Of a stretch of DNA of 64,000 bases, positions 24,295 through 37,359 are shown one piece after another. Location of the stretch: positions 1,736,001 through 1,800,000 of the forward strand of contig NC_047070.1 in NCBI RefSeq assembly GCF_902459465.1. Direction: 5' to 3'. How positions within the stretch are numbered: the first letter of the stretch is position 1; each line of letters starts with the position of its first letter. A model generated the notes under the pieces. That model worked only from the letters and a program-made list of their open reading frames with translations, was not told the origin of the DNA and searched no databases. The position numbers and the translations under genes are program-made. This DNA is from Asterias rubens (Eukaryota > Echinodermata > Asteroidea > Forcipulatida > Asteriidae).

Positions 24295-24530
24295 TCTTAC
24301 TATGCAACATTGTTAGAAACGGCTCCCTATGAAGTAACGTGGTTTTTGAGAAAGAGGTAATTTCTGACTCAAAAGACTCATGAAGCCTTTTTAGGCATCT
24401 GAAAGCAGGAAGGTTAAAGGGTATTTTGGCAACTTCAATGACCGATATTGAGTCCAAATTTGTCAAGATTTGATATTGTATGCAACTATTGGGATACTGG
24501 TCTTTGACAATTACCAAAGGTGCCTTGAAA
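24295..24530 (-). repeat. Family-1 MITE, internal fragment
   Basis: It contains GTTAGAAACGGCTCCCTATG at the left and CTGGTCTTTGACAATTACC at the right. It is followed by a stretch that ends in a five-fold AAATG run. Confidence 0.6.
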
Positions 24531-24815
24531 CACAAAGGGTGGAATTAATAGAATGGAAAGGAGGATGTTTGTGTAAAGCTCAACAGGTTATTAGTAATTT
24601 CTTGCATGTTCGAGAAATGATACAAGATTCACAAAAATACTACCTTAGGTTTCTCAGTAATTTGCTTGTGTTTTTACATATTTTTTTGTTGTTCTCTTTT
24701 TATAACCATTGTATTGCTTTTTCTTGTAAATCTTTGATGTGCAATTTTTTAATACATGTATGTGTTTTTTTTCATGTTTGCTGGCAAATAAAATGAAATG
24801 AAATGAAATGAAATA
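24531..24815 (+). mobile_element. Possible 3' end of a non-LTR retroelement
   Basis: A T-rich stretch ends in CTGGCAAATAAAATG followed by tandem AAATG units (about 24788-24815). Such simple tails are common at LINE or SINE 3' ends. No reverse transcriptase is present and the family is unknown to me. Confidence 0.35.
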
Positions 24816-25009
24816 GATAGTGAAGATAGTCCTAAAGGATTTTGTGCTCACATTGAGAAGCGTTGTGGCAAATCTGTGTTTGCTGTGTGCTAGTGTGCTT
24901 GTAAATGCTGGTTAATTAATGAGACTTTTGAAATGCTCTTGAGAACGTTCAGTTCAGGAATGGAGGTAGGGGGATTTCTACCTCCATGGTTCAGGCTCAG
25001 TCACACGCT

Positions 25010-25225
25010 AGCCTGAACATCTGACGTCACACTTCGAGGCTCGTGAATGACTGCATGCAGGCAACCGAAAGAAAGCTTTCCATATCTGTGTTTTGATTGG
25101 TCCGAGGCGATGTTTGTCAGCCGCACCCACATCATCCCGACCAATCAGAACACAGATATGGAAAGCATACGTCACTGCACGTTCACCCAAATAAACTATT
25201 GTATCCAATAAAATCACTGGTTCTG
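25010..25225 (+). repeat. Interspersed repeat with internal foldback (CCTGAACATCTGACGTCAC type)
   Basis: This is a second copy of the repeat at 16478. Here the centre is symmetrical: GGAAAGC/GCTTTCC words plus CATATCTGTGTTTTGATTGG facing CCAATCAGAACACAGATATG. Confidence 0.72.
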
Positions 25226-25449
25226 AAAAGCAAGTACCTTTCTTTATCATTGTGGATAAAGACAGGGGACCAGTCTACTTGCCAGTTTACCTCCGTGAAC
25301 TTGGGGGAACCATCTATACCGTGTGAGACTTACGCGCTAGTGTCAACATTCCCACCACACAGATGTTGCACTGTGTGAAGTTATGATTTGTGAAAATATT
25401 GGCTCTTGCTAAACAAATGATCTCGTATCTACTATCTAAGACTAAGAAT

Positions 25450-25605
25450 TTAAAGGCACTAGGCACATTTGGTAATTGTCAAAAAACAGCCGTCGATTTC
25501 ACCAAACTGTTCATAACTTGAGATTAATCTTAGGACTTAGGACGAGTTAAGCTCCGTATCAATATATGTAAGACGCATTGAACCCATCCCAAGTTAAGAC
25601 AAGTT
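25450..25605. repeat. Fragments of family-1 and TTAGGACGAG repeats
   Basis: TTTAAAGGCACTAGGCACAT with TTGGTAATTGTCAAA (25452-25488) is the left tip of a family-1 element. It runs directly into a decayed TTAGGACTTAGGACGAGTTA repeat, which suggests insertion of one into the other. Confidence 0.5.
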
Positions 25606-27136
25606 ATATATTCGTACCTTTAAAACTTTCCTTATAACAACTTTCTAACTTTTAGTTGATTTTGTAACAATAATAATGTACTTCCGAATGTTTCGGCATA
25701 AACTAGGAATTACCGTGTTTCGTTTAAAGGTTTAAAACAATGTTCACAATGCAAGTTCATTCATGACCGGACTCGTGCAACAGAAAACAGGAATTGCATT
25801 TAAAACAAATAACTAAAGAGCTGAACTTTATCAATAATAATGTTTGGTTAAACATGATTTTATTAAGAATGTTTTGTTGTGGGTTTTTTTGTGTGGGGGG
25901 GTTCATGTTGTGTGTGTTTGTGTGTTTGTTCTTTGTTTTGAGCTGGGGCTCAATATTGGCGTTTTGGTCGCGGTCGCATGAACCTGAAATGTTCATCGGG
26001 CCACTCGCCTGAAACTTTACGAACCTTTCGAGCCACTCTTAAACGTGTAATCACAACAAGCTCATGTATTGCAGATCTACCTCAAAAGATTACATGCTAA
26101 TATGCCGTTACTAATTAAACAGGAAACTTGTATATACTAATCATATTAAAATAGTAATTGAAACGCAGTTAAGATAATAATTGAAAGTTAGTACATACGC
26201 CTCACCCAACCAAAGGAAATTAGACTCCTTTCATTGACGTCACAATAGCTGACACCCTACCTCGGAGAAATCGTGTCAAATCTCATGCTTCACTTGCAGT
26301 TCCCGCTATCAGTTAAAGTAAGAAAGGAAAGTGAACATTGAGGGGTATGGTTTTGCCTTGTGTCGCTAACGCACTGCACCGTGAGGCTAGCATGGGACCT
26401 GAAAATGGGTCCACAGTCAGGCCGTGCTTCCAGTGCGTAATCCCCCGGTTACTTGTCCGTGTCACGCTCGGTAACCGCCCGGAAACTAATCGCCTAATCT
26501 GCCCACTATGGACACAATTCGGATGAAAGGACAAATCAAAATAATATTTGAGGCTTCCTCTTATCACACAGTCAGTGATTTCAGGCTGTTTAAGACGTTT
26601 GTTTGTTCACTAACGGCTGCCGCTCGATCGTGTCAGCGTCGGATAATTGTTTGTTTTGGTAAAGTGTGTTACGAAATAAGGCATTATTTGATTTCAAAAC
26701 CAATTCGAAACTAATTTAATCTGTATGGTATTAACTGGGGCATGAATGAAAACACGGTTATCTTGCCAGACGGAAGTATGTTCAATGGTTTGAAATCGAT
26801 TTATTGTCAGAGTCTTGAAAAAATAATAATTTGACGAAGACCATTGAGTTATTGTGGCAAAATTAGTTGGATACAATGAGCGCGAACTAAAGCTATTGTT
26901 GTCATAACAACTGAACGTCAATCAATAATGGGGAAACAAATACCTTGAAATTAATTCCAGCGATTGAAAATGAAAGCTTTTCGATCTTTCAAAACAAGAA
27001 CCAGGTCGGTAAAGAAGACGTCATTCGGCAGATGGGGGTTGGGTTCCCGATGGAACCTCCCATTAAATATAGGAAAAGTGTGCAGACTGGTGGGCATGCT
27101 CATATTGTGTGCACTCACTGTGTAGCCCACCCTCAC

Positions 27137-27270
27137 TAAGGCCGTGTCCGAAACGGTGAGTTCGGCTTGAGATACGACTAGATCGCGCGCGTCTGGCTAT
27201 TCTTCATCACTTGCAGACGCAGTGATCTAGCCGTAACTCAAGCCGAAGTCGCCGTTTCGGATCTGGGCCA
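27137..27270. repeat. Foldback MITE (TAAGGCCGTGTCCGAAAC), eroded right end
   Basis: The left arm AAGGCCGTGTCCGAAACGG faces AAGTCGCCGTTTCGG at the right. The last bases of the right terminus (expected ACACGGCCT) are replaced by ATCTGGGCC. It is a relative of the 17074 element. Confidence 0.78.
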
Positions 27271-27659
27271 GTAGTTCTAAACAACAAGTAGGCAAACTTG
27301 CATACCACAGGACTGATCTTATATATACCCAAGTCCAAACAAGTTGCTTTTGGGTGACATAGGAGTCTAGGAGATGGAGAGAGATATGCCATAGTAACAA
27401 AATTGCCTATAAGACTGTACGGGTTAGCTACGGTTTAGGGAAGTCAAAGTTACGGAAAATTATTATTGAACATTTATACCAGGTCAAAAAAGTAGGTCAG
27501 GCAACAATTTTCGTTAATTTATGTTCTGTAAATCGATAATATTTTGTGATCGCTGTTGTTGTCGATATGTGTTCAGCGTGGTTGATTTGTTGTTTAACAA
27601 GCGTCCAATGTTCGTGCAATTTTCTAGCACTACTACTACTGCATGCTAATGTCTGCCCC

Positions 27660-27730
27660 ATGTCAAAGTCACTGTCGTTCTGTCATTGTCAATGCTGTTG
27701 TCATTGCTGTTGTCATTGTCGTTAATGCTA
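27660..27730. repeat. Short TTGTCATTG microsatellite-like array
   Basis: Imperfect units of GTTGTCATTGCTGTTGTCATT type repeat with a period of roughly 12 bases. Confidence 0.55.
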
Positions 27731-28642
27731 TCAACGTTGTGTACTTTTAATTCCAGATCCTTAATTTAAAAAGACACACTTCAATACTTTCAAATGAAAA
27801 TCATAAAATTGTCTCAGTTTTTAAAATATGTCAATGGAATCCAATTTCGGAATTCTGTCAATGAGCATATTAAAGCAGGACGTCATAACTGGACATTTAC
27901 ATGGGAGGGCATAGCCATAATTTGGGTGGGGCTATCTAACCATCAATTTAAGCAATGTTTCGATCCATTTGGCGTGGGGGGGGGAGGGGGGGGGCAAGAG
28001 GGCTAGCACAACTCCCCATTGTCAAAATAACTGATGGAATTGGAACCGCCCAAGCCGGAGCACAAGCCAAATTCGTTGTTTCGATAACGCCATAATGAAC
28101 CAAAATATTCTGCCAATAGAAAAAATTTGTTGTGTGTTGTGTTATAAATCCAACCGTCCAATGAAGACTACCCAAGGCTGGTGTAGGCCTAACACACACA
28201 CTGCCTCATCCATCAACTTCGTTTATTCAGCCTCTCATAATGCTGAATGAATAATTAATGGTCCATCATCCTCCCGTTTTTCAATGTGTGTACCGAGTTC
28301 GATTTTTTCCTCCCAGTGAGAATGTAAATAGAACAAGTTGATGGGATTAGGGGGTTTCAGACAGATGATTACAGCTCCACTGTCATTCACGTCACCCGTT
28401 GAAAACCACTTAAATACGGAGGCGTTACTGGCGCTAAGCCTCACACAACCCGTCACCACCCCGAAAACACCATTTATCAAAAGCGATGAGTTGGTGGAAC
28501 TTCAAGGAGTATTAAAAGTGTCCGGTGTTCCATTCGGCATCTCATGACATTGAAATCCACTTTAAACAAACTCTGAGCTGAGAAAAGTCTGGCCCTTGCA
28601 CAGCGAAGTATTTTGGAAATAGCAAATTTGGTACTTTTCACA

Positions 28643-31600
28643 ATGATGAGTCCAGAGTCGTACCCAACTTTGTTTCCGTTCTCTTCACCGAGTGTCTGGC
28701 ATACCAGCACCGGTCTACCACTCTCCTACGGCCCCATGGTTATCAGCCAAGCCCGCTATCTGTATCCTCTCTCCGCATCGTCATCAAAGAGACGACATCC
28801 GCGCTGCAGTGATGAAAAAAGAACATCTTCCTTCACCATTGATGCCATCTTAGGTCTTCGGGAGGCTGAGGTGAACAATTCAAAGGAGAAACACAACCTC
28901 GAAGATGCAGTGAATGAAGTATCATCTCATGAGACTCGTTTTGATGGTGTTGAGAAGATACCGAACAGGCGACACGCGACCGTGTTCTCACCCAAGTTGC
29001 CGGCCGGTCATATCGCGTTTGTGCCCGGTTGCCTCTCTCCTCTGTCTGGTGGTGATGATCAAACGGCTCGGAGATCCATATTGAAAGGAGAGATTGTGAA
29101 AGAGAGCACCTTCATCAAAGGGACTAATGAAGAGTTCAAGTTTCTCGGTTCATATGGAACAGCTGAAAGCTGCCGACAAGGACTAGGTAATTATGCAATG
29201 GTAACTTTCTAGGGTCTATAAAATTGAAAACAAAATGCACAGTGACGAATAGTCCCGCTTTTTCTAAGGAAATTTGATTTGAAACAGTCTAATTTAAAAT
29301 ACACTAATGGTACAGTATTCTGTTTCAGAAGTCCTAAGGAAAATAAAATATACTTTAATTATACAGCATAATAATGAAATTTCTGTATGATTTTGAAAGG
29401 TAGGCTATATAAAGAGTGCCTGAATAAGAGTAGGTTGGACGAGCAAACATAAAATGGTAAACTATATGCTGAACTTCTCCACACTACAGAATATTGTGAA
29501 CGGTTGAATACAATCAATGTCATTTGTTTTCCTCTTGAGAATCGCCACATACACTTTGAATCGATATTGCCTGAAAATGTTGCCCCATTCAGTTTCAATA
29601 GAAATGTTAAATTAATTTTGTTGTGTCAATCGTCGAGTGCAAAACAGAAGTTTAATTCTGCACCTGTGTTATGACTCGCATGTTTTTTGCCAGAGCAAGG
29701 ACCAGAGCTTGCTCTATGCATGGTTTTACTCAGTCACAATTAGATTGGTCAGAGATCAGTCCATCTTTATAAGTTGACGTTAGTCAAGATAAATTACCCC
29801 TGTCACTACCACCCTCGCCGTCCCGAGAGACCAGGTACTTCATTAACTTTGTTAATTACAATTCAATTGGAGCGAAGACTCCGCCTGGGCCACTTCGAGT
29901 CGTTTTGTACCCCTATTGATTATTATACCGAAATAGATATACAGTGCTAGCCTTACCCTGTCATTATTGTGAATAACGTTGTTTGTATTCAATTACGTCC
30001 AAAGAATACATTGAAAGAGTAGGGGATGGCAGCACATTAGGGAATCCTTTAAGATTTCAACCCCTCTTATTCAGACTGTCTTATGTGACAATGCCCAGGT
30101 GCGAAGACGGTCCCACTGGGGTCTAGAGGAGACAGTGGAAGTATCAACCCCCTTGTGAGAAGGGTGTGAAATGTACTGACCGTGTGAACAAAGTGTTTCC
30201 TCTCAGGCTATCGAATTAATCATGTTTATAGAAACAGTTTGGACAAGAAATCTGAAGAGCAAATAGAAAGTACTGAAGTAGTTTTAAAGATGGTTTAAAC
30301 GAATTAAAGAGGGTGGCAGATATCTTGATTGATAATGTGTGATATTGCAACAAAGTCGGCTTAGGTCGAGGTGTTCTCTCTCATAAAAGCACTGATGACC
30401 ATTGGTAATTACTCACCACTTACTTGCTAACAAGCAATGGAGAGCTGTTGGTATAGTATAAATTATTGTAAGAAACAGCTCACTCTGAAGTAACATAGCT
30501 TTTGAGAAAGAAATAATTTCTCACTAAAATATTTGAATTGAACAATTCACTCCGACTCTTGTCCGAGTGGTGACAGTTTTGCTCTTTGTAGAGTGAAAGT
30601 CAGTCTGTGTCACTCTTTTTGCGTGCACTTTGGAACGAACTTCATACTCTAAATCGAGTTGAAAGTATCCGTCTTAAGCCGTGTTCGCAAACTAACCGAG
30701 CCTATGGGTATAGCTTACACATTTCAAGTCCAGTGCGAACAGTCCGGGTAACTTTCCTGACAGGTATAACTTACACACGCCTAAAGAGTTGTCCGCCATT
30801 ATGGCTCTTTGAAAGAATGGTTTGGCGGACAAAACACGTGATTTTTATTCATTTTTTCATTTTAAGCTGAAAAGGAGCTTATTTTTCAGACGAAATCATT
30901 CCAAACTTGAACCAGTCTTTATTATAACAGCTACAATCTTTTCTTCCATGAAGACTTAAATGTTACAACAACGATACAACAACGAGGGCAATTCAAAAAT
31001 ACCAATCTGGAGTTAATCTTATCATTTAAAAATCAGCTCAACATGAAAGCTTTTTTTCCATTGCTGCCCAGTCGAACCATTGAAAAAAATAATACTTTTA
31101 TAAAACAAGACCATTACAAAAATTGCACAACCAACAATAAAAACAACGAAGGGAAAGGAAATTTTGGACTTGAGGATTGCTCACAATAAACAAAATTGGA
31201 CTCATAAAATTACTCATCGAAGTTGCAAGAGAATAATGAAAAATAACAGACAATTAGTGCACAAGTGTGTGCTTTCAGATGCCTATTAAAATAAAAGGCT
31301 TCAGCTGAAGTAGTTTGTTATTGATTGAGAAATTACCTCTTTCCTCAAAATCTACGTAATATACTTCAGAGGTAGTCATTTCTCACAATGTTTCATACTA
31401 TCAACCGCTTAGTTCTCGGTATCAATGAAATTTTTATGCGAACAAAAAAAATATTTTGAGTAATTACCAACATAGGCCCCTAGTAAGTGTCCAGGGTCCT
31501 TTAACAAGAAATTCGGATCTGGGTGATCTTATGCTATAGGTTGGCTTCTCTAACACTAACACTAAATAGTACCTGAAAGCTCATTAATTTATTTTGGTTT

Positions 31601-33991
31601 GGAGGGTTTTTAGTCCATTCTATGGTTTTTATTTTTAAAATTGTTGTCCCTCCCTCCTATTGCTACGGTGTTTTGTTGTGAGTGCATTTTTGTCCCTCTC
31701 AATAATCTGGATTTGCTTGTGTTTTAATGTTTTCTTGAGTGATTTTTAAATGTTTCAGTGCAATCTCCTTGTTATATTGTATAATTATATTTTTATTGTT
31801 GGCAGGGGTCTGGTTTTATACATCTTTTGATGACAGTTTTTATACTTTTGTTTTAACCTTGACAGCCCCTGTACAACTTCTGCCCTTTGTGTTTGTCTCA
31901 AGATTTAAAATAAATAAATAAATAAACAAAAATAATATCCTTTCTGAATGTAGGTCGACATGACTCCGGATTGAAACGGTCAACTCGACTCGATTGGAGC
32001 GATGATGGTATCCACGAACAGACCAAACCGAAACGGGTCCGAACCATCTTCACGCAGGACCAACTCGACCGTCTAGAGAATGAATTCTCCCGGCAGCAGT
32101 ATATGGTCGGCACGGAGAGGTTGTACCTGGCATCACAGCTGGATCTGTCTGAATCACAGGTAAGGATTTGGCCCCAATTTCATAGAGCTGCCTAAGCACA
32201 AAAAGCGGCTAAGCACCAAATGCTTAACAGAATACTGTTACCAGCTAAAGTACTATGTCACATGTACAAGTGGTGACGGGTATCCTGCTCATTTCTGCTA
32301 AGCAGACCATTTGTATATCATATTTTCTGTAACATGATGGGTCCACAGTACAAAACTGGCAAAGATTCAAAATCTTAAACAAACTGGGCAAAAAGTAGTG
32401 AGTAAAATGCATCTAAATATTCTAATGACGGCCAGGAGCCGAAGCCGTAAAGGCTTTGCGTTCGCACATTCTTCTCGTAAAGATATGCCTTACGCTAAAC
32501 GGCAAACATGTTCCCCTTATTAGCCAACCAATTCTCCCTAAAAATAGCAAATTTGGTTAAGGCAAATAAAGCACATTTACAAATTTGGCATAAATAATGT
32601 GTTAATTGCACCAAAACCAGAGAGCAAAATTCATGGGGCCCTAAAACGGGCCCGGAACCCACACTCGTTTTTCTAGTAGTTTTAACATCCTGGCTAGAAT
32701 GCTGTGTGTATCGTGCGGCCCCTTATATAGGCGACTAATTCTCCCCTAAGAATATTAACCAAACAAGTTGTAATAAAAGGGAAATAAAGCAAAGCTCAAC
32801 TGGGTGAAAACAATAACGTGAAACGCCTCTGAGGTGTCACAGAGAGCATTTGATGTAAACAATAAACCGCCGGGCCCACAGCGGACCCAGACCCCATGCC
32901 GTAAAGGCTTTGCGCTTCGCTTACCCGTTCTTGTGTTGGAAATTACCCATACTTGGTAAAGGGGTGTGATGCGTGGTCACGTTTGGACCCACACCCTCTC
33001 ACCAGTTAGACAATTAAGAATCTTTTTAATTACAATTGGCACTGCAGTTAACTCATGCCCCACCGATGTCGCATGTACTATGGACACGAGCCCGTATAGA
33101 AGGGCATAATACGTCAACTGAGTGACGATGTATCAACAAGTATTACAGCGTTTATATAGACTACATGTAGTTCTGTAGCAAGAAAAGCCTTTATAGGCCA
33201 TCATGCCAGACACGCTAACGCCCAAAAGCTTCAAAATTTGGACTCAATATTGGTCATTTAAGTTGCAAGAGAACAATGAAATTACTATTGGTAATGGTCA
33301 AAGATCAGTCTTGGTGTATCTCAACATATGCATAAAATAACAAACCTGTGGACATTTTAGCTCGGTTGGTCGTCGAATTTGCGAGATAATGTTGAAAGGA
33401 AAAAACACCCTTGTTACACGAAGTTGTGTGCTTTCAGATGCTTGATTTCGAGACCTCAAAATCTAATTCTGAGGTCCCAAAATAAAATTCATGGAAAATT
33501 ACTTCTTTCTCGAAAACAACGTTACTTCAGAGGGAACCGTTTCTCACAATGTTTTGTACTATCAACAGCTCCCCATTCTCGTTACCAAGTAAGGTTTTAT
33601 GCAAACAATTATTTTGAGTAATTACCAATAGTGTCCACTGCCTTTAACACATACTTTTTTTTCTTTCAAGGTTAAAGTGTGGTTCCAGAACCGTCGAATC
33701 AAATGGCGCAAGCAGAACTTGGAGCAGCAACAACACAAGTTGGCCAAGTATCGAGCCTTGAGGGACACAGAAAGAAAAGATCTACAAAGCGGCGACGATC
33801 GAAAGGTAAACGAGAGGTTTGACGAGGGTGACGTCACAGTAGACGTAAACATCGCCGAGGGAATTGTTTGTCAAGACAAGGAAAAAAAAACTATAACGAA
33901 AGGAAACCAGTCGTCAGGGAAAGAAGGCAGTTTCGATCCAGCCACCTCGTCCCCAAACTATCTCCTTGAAACCCATGAGTTAAAGGTGTGA
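28643..33991 (+). CDS. Not: Not (NOTO) homeobox transcription factor, three exons, complete
   Basis: The exons are 28643-29186, 31954-32159 and 33671-33991 (TGA), joined in phases 1 and 0, giving 356 residues. The start ATG has A at -3; a second ATG follows directly. Residues 62-72 ([11 protein letters not shown]) form an eh1 motif, which recruits Groucho/TLE corepressors. The homeodomain spans residues 207-266: KRVRTIF near the N-terminal arm, Q44 at the end of exon 2, V45 opening exon 3, then [13 protein letters not shown] with W48, Q50, N51 and R53 intact. Extended homology to Not proteins ([22 protein letters not shown]) separates it from Emx and Vent relatives. Known family role: nuclear repressor in axial and notochord or larval patterning. 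The tail after the homeodomain is acidic and low in complexity. Both introns are crowded by repeats close to the splice sites. Confidence 0.93.
30383..30540 (-). repeat. Family-1 MITE, left part only (Not intron 1)
   Basis: It begins AAAAGCACTGATGACCATTG with GGTAATTACTCA and continues to GAGAAAGAAATAATTTCTC. A GAGTG-rich segment follows (30545-30850) that shares GTTGTCC and ATTATGGCTCTTT with the repeat at 36139. Confidence 0.6.
31195..31504 (+). repeat. Family-1 MITE, right part (Not intron 1)
   Basis: Internal blocks GAAGTTGCAAGAGAATAATG and TTTTGAGTAATTACCAA are present. The right end reads GTGTCCAGGGTCCTTTAA with a small insertion before it. Confidence 0.65.
31560..31930 (+). mobile_element. 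Possible retroelement 3' end abutting Not exon 2
   Basis: A T-rich stretch ends with AGATTTAAAATAAATAAATA and more AAAT units at 31903-31930, about 24 bp before the acceptor of Not exon 2. The tail form suggests a non-LTR element or SINE end. There is no coding support. Confidence 0.35.
32170..32312. repeat. GGGCCC-type foldback MITE, right end lost (Not intron 2)
   Basis: It begins GGCCCCAATTTCATAGAGCT, 10 bp after the donor of Not exon 2, and ends near ATTTCTGCTAAGCAG. The right terminal arm is missing. Confidence 0.75.
32400..32950. repeat. Diverged internal direct repeat in Not intron 2
   Basis: GCCGTAAAGGCTTTGCG followed by TTCGC occurs at about 32443 and again at about 32899. Between the copies, GCGACTAATTCTCCCCTAA and GCCAACCAATTCTCCCTAA are also related. 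Identity unknown. Confidence 0.5.
33281..33648 (+). repeat. Family-1 MITE abutting Not exon 3
   Basis: The left end is truncated at ATTGGTAATGGTCAAAGATC. The right end, CCAATAGTGTCCACTGCC plus TTTAA, is intact and stops 23 bp before the first base of Not exon 3. The exon's pyrimidine tract (TTTTTTTTCTTTC) fills that gap. Confidence 0.82.
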
Positions 33992-34729
33992 AAAGAGTGT
34001 CTGTTATAATTAATTTACGAACGATCCATGCAGCCACTGGACGAACTTCGGCCCCAAAATATCTCCTGAGGATGTACAAAAATAATAGTTATTAGTATAT
34101 TTTATTCCTATAAAATAGGAATTCAATGACAAATATAGTGAGTTGAATTTGTCCATGATGAAGGATATCGTAGTTGCAGTACAATCATGGTTTTATTAGC
34201 ACGATGGAAATTACAAATTGGCCTTTACTTGTAAATACTCTGTTCTCTGTCCCTGTAAAAAAAAACATATTTCATGAATATCATGAGCTTTTAATCTATT
34301 AACGCAATCAATACATTTCTTACTTCTTTATTGTTTATTAAACCCAGATCCTACTTGTAGATGCCTTTTATCAAACAGTTGTCTATGCATCGTAGGCTCC
34401 AAAATGAGCATCTTCGGTCGGCAGTACTTGCGCTTTGTAAGTCTTACTTATTATTTATTATTTTCGCCGCTCGACCATTTACGTTCCCCGTCAATTACTA
34501 CATAATGGGTCTTTTAATTTGTACTTAATTGGTCAAATTATTTAACTTGTGTGTAGGCAAGCCAAAACATTGATCCATTTTTCATTACACCTACCAAACG
34601 TTTAATTATTTCTGAATACCAAAACCGTGTGAAAACAGCACCCTGCCCCGTCACATCTCCTTAGACAAACATTTGACATATCGATTGGTTATAAGGATGC
34701 TCGTCAGTGAAGGGAGACTTTGCTTATAG

Positions 34730-35420
34730 AAGCATTGATTTCACGGCTACAGCTCATGTCGGTAAAAACCCAAATCATGATGATTGATTGCATTTTTGTA
34801 CAAATTTAGTTGAAGTTTATCAGGAAATATTTACTGAAACTTTTGTGGAGTCATTGATATGGTCACAGCAGCTCATGTCAGAATGATTGGATTTTGTGTG
34901 TGTACAAATTTAGTTGAATTTATACATATTTAGTTAAGTTTATCAGCAAACTATAATGGCATATAGTATTTACTGAAACGTTTGCGGAGTCATTGATTTC
35001 ATGCCACAGCCCAAAACATGATTGATCGCATTTTTGTACAAATTTAGTTGAAGTTTTACATTAACTGAGACTTTTTTGGAGTCATTGATTTCACGGCCAC
35101 AGCTCATGTCAGTAAAACCCAGAAGATGATTGACTGCATTTGTTGTACACAAAATTTTCTAAACTATTTACTGAAACTTTTGTGAAGTCAAAGTTACATA
35201 AGTTTTAGAAATTAAAATAATATTATTTAAAATAATGATTGATTGCATTTTTACTGCAAGTTTAGTTGAAGTAAAGTTTATCGGCAAACTATTTACTAAA
35301 CTAAAAACCTAAAACATGATTGACTGCATTTTTTTGTACAAAGGTTTAACTAAAGTGTATCATTAATTAGCAAACTATTTACTGAAACTTGTGTGGAGTC
35401 AAAATGACATTAGTTGTAGA
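34730..35420. repeat. Degenerate tandem repeat, unit about 110-130 bp
   Basis: The blocks GGAGTCATTGATTTCACGGC, CACAGCTCATGTCAGTAAAA, GATTGATTGCATTTTTGTAC, AAATTTAGTTGAAGTTTATC and TATTTACTGAAACTTTTGTG recur in that order about five times with many differences and gaps. It starts about 740 bp after the Not stop codon. Confidence 0.75.
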
Positions 35421-35466
35421 CATTAAAATAATATTTCAATTTGGAATTTAGCATGATTAAGATTGT

Positions 35467-35842
35467 TAAAGACACTGTGAGACAAATTGACAAAGACCAG
35501 TCTTCTCACTTGGTGTATCTCAACATATGCATAAAATAACAAACCTGTGAAAATTTGAGCTCAATCGGTCGTCGAAGTTGCGAGATAATAACGAAAGAAA
35601 AAACACCCTTGTCACACGAAGTTGTATGCTTTCATGCTTGATTTCGGCACCTCAAAATCTAATTCTGAGGTCTCGAAATCAAATTCGTGGAATTTCTTTC
35701 CTTCTCGAAAACTCCGTTACTTCAGAGGGAGCCGTTTCTCACAATGTTTTATATTATCAACCTTTCCCCATTACTCGTTACCAAGTGAGGTTGTATGCTA
35801 ATAACTATTTTGAGTAATTGCCAATAGTGTCTACTGCCTTTA
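35467..35842 (+). repeat. Family-1 MITE, nearly full length
   Basis: The left end, TTAAAGACACTGTGAGAC, has lost the GGACACTATTGG part. The interior is intact, and the right end reads CCAATAGTGTCTACTGCC. Confidence 0.8.
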
Positions 35843-36138
35843 CACACAATATGAAAACTAACTGGACTTTCATAGCTAAGGGTTATTATTTCTGATCATA
35901 ATTGAGTTCTACTTCCTGGATATTAAAAATTTCAAATAACTATTTTAAATAATATACTTTTTGTGGAAGTAGATTTAACGATGTGTTTATATTTTCTTTC
36001 GAACAAGTGTCACTGACGGAATTATACTATTTTTGTTAGTATTCAAGTTTAAAAAATAGAATTTACTGTTTCAATCTGCCCTCAACCAAAAAGAATTTGG
36101 TATACTGGTCCAAGAAGTATTTTATTATGCACTGGATA

Positions 36139-36385
36139 CTCTCTCAATGTAATAAGAGTGAAAACACCACTCTTTACATTTCGAGTTGTCCCTCATTATG
36201 GCTCTTTCAAATGAGTGGTGGTTATTTCACTCTTTTTGAGGGGTTTCACTCCAGGACAGAGTGAAAAATCACTCAAAAAGATGCAAACTTCAATCTAAAA
36301 GAGTGGAAGACCACTCGAAAAAGAGTTGTCCTTCATATTATGGCACTTCAAAGAGCGCCTTCACTCTTTTGCATTTAGAGAATAA
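36139..36385. repeat. GAGTGAAAACACCACTC-type repeat
   Basis: Many GAGTG/CACTC words form two related halves, each with GAGTTGTCC followed by ATTATGGC. A similar block lies at 30545-30850 in Not intron 1. Confidence 0.5.
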
Positions 36386-36389
36386 GTGT

Positions 36390-36730
36390 GTTAATAATTG
36401 TCAAAGAACAGTATTCTCTCACTTGATGTATCCAAAAAATGAATCAAAATAACAAATCTGTTAACATTTGGGCTCAATTGACAAACGAACAAATGGAAGA
36501 AAAAACACCGTTGTTGACAGATGTGTGTTCTCTCAGATGCTTGAGAAAGGCTTCGGGCTCCAAAGTCTGTCTCAGATTCAAGGATTATTGTTTTAGTGAG
36601 AAATCAAAAACGAGAGAGTCGTTTCTCATAATGATTTTATCAACAGCTCCCCGTTGCTCGTTATCCAAATAAGTATATAATGCCAATATAAATTTGGAGT
36701 AATTACCAAACGTGTCCACACTGCCTTTAA
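36390..36730 (+). repeat. Family-1 MITE, diverged
   Basis: TTAATAATTGTCAAAGAACA at the left and CGTGTCCACACTGCCTTTAA at the right bracket decayed interior blocks such as CACTTGATGTATCC and GAGTCGTTTCTCATAATG. Confidence 0.65.
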
Positions 36731-37359
36731 CGGTCGACGTTTCGATCCGTGGTCTTTAGAGACAATTAACGGCCAAAAAGTCTGACCATTGACTGTTTTG
36801 TTGCACTTTGTTTGATTAATTCAATGTCACATCGAGGGGTGCATCTGCGTTATTATTCGGCGGGGGAGGGGGTACAGACCAGGGCAAAGAACTAATTTCT
36901 ATTTCAGTGGCATCGTACTTTACCAATTAATTACAGTGTAATGATCTATTGAGCCGTACAACAATACGTTGCGAAGCTAATCGTCTGGAATTATGAATAT
37001 GAACAGTTATATTCGTGCGCATGCATCAATTTAACCGCAGAGTTTTACAAAAATGAGAAACAAATTGGCTCTGAATACCATTATTACCGGTTTATTGGGT
37101 TTTAAAGTTCATGGACTGATTTGAATAAAGAAATCTATGTTAACGTGTAATTTGTTGGCATTGGATTTATACACCTTTGATAGACGTTCAGTAGTCAACA
37201 ACTTGTCTTCTTGTCGGTTTAATTAATTCGTTTATTTTGATTTATTATCACCAAGTAGGAGTGGTGCGGTGGAGTGGCTGGAAAACAGTCTTGAGGGGGG
37301 GGGGGGGCTTGGTCAGATAATTATGGAGTTATTGTGTACGTTAGGTTTTTAATAAAAAA

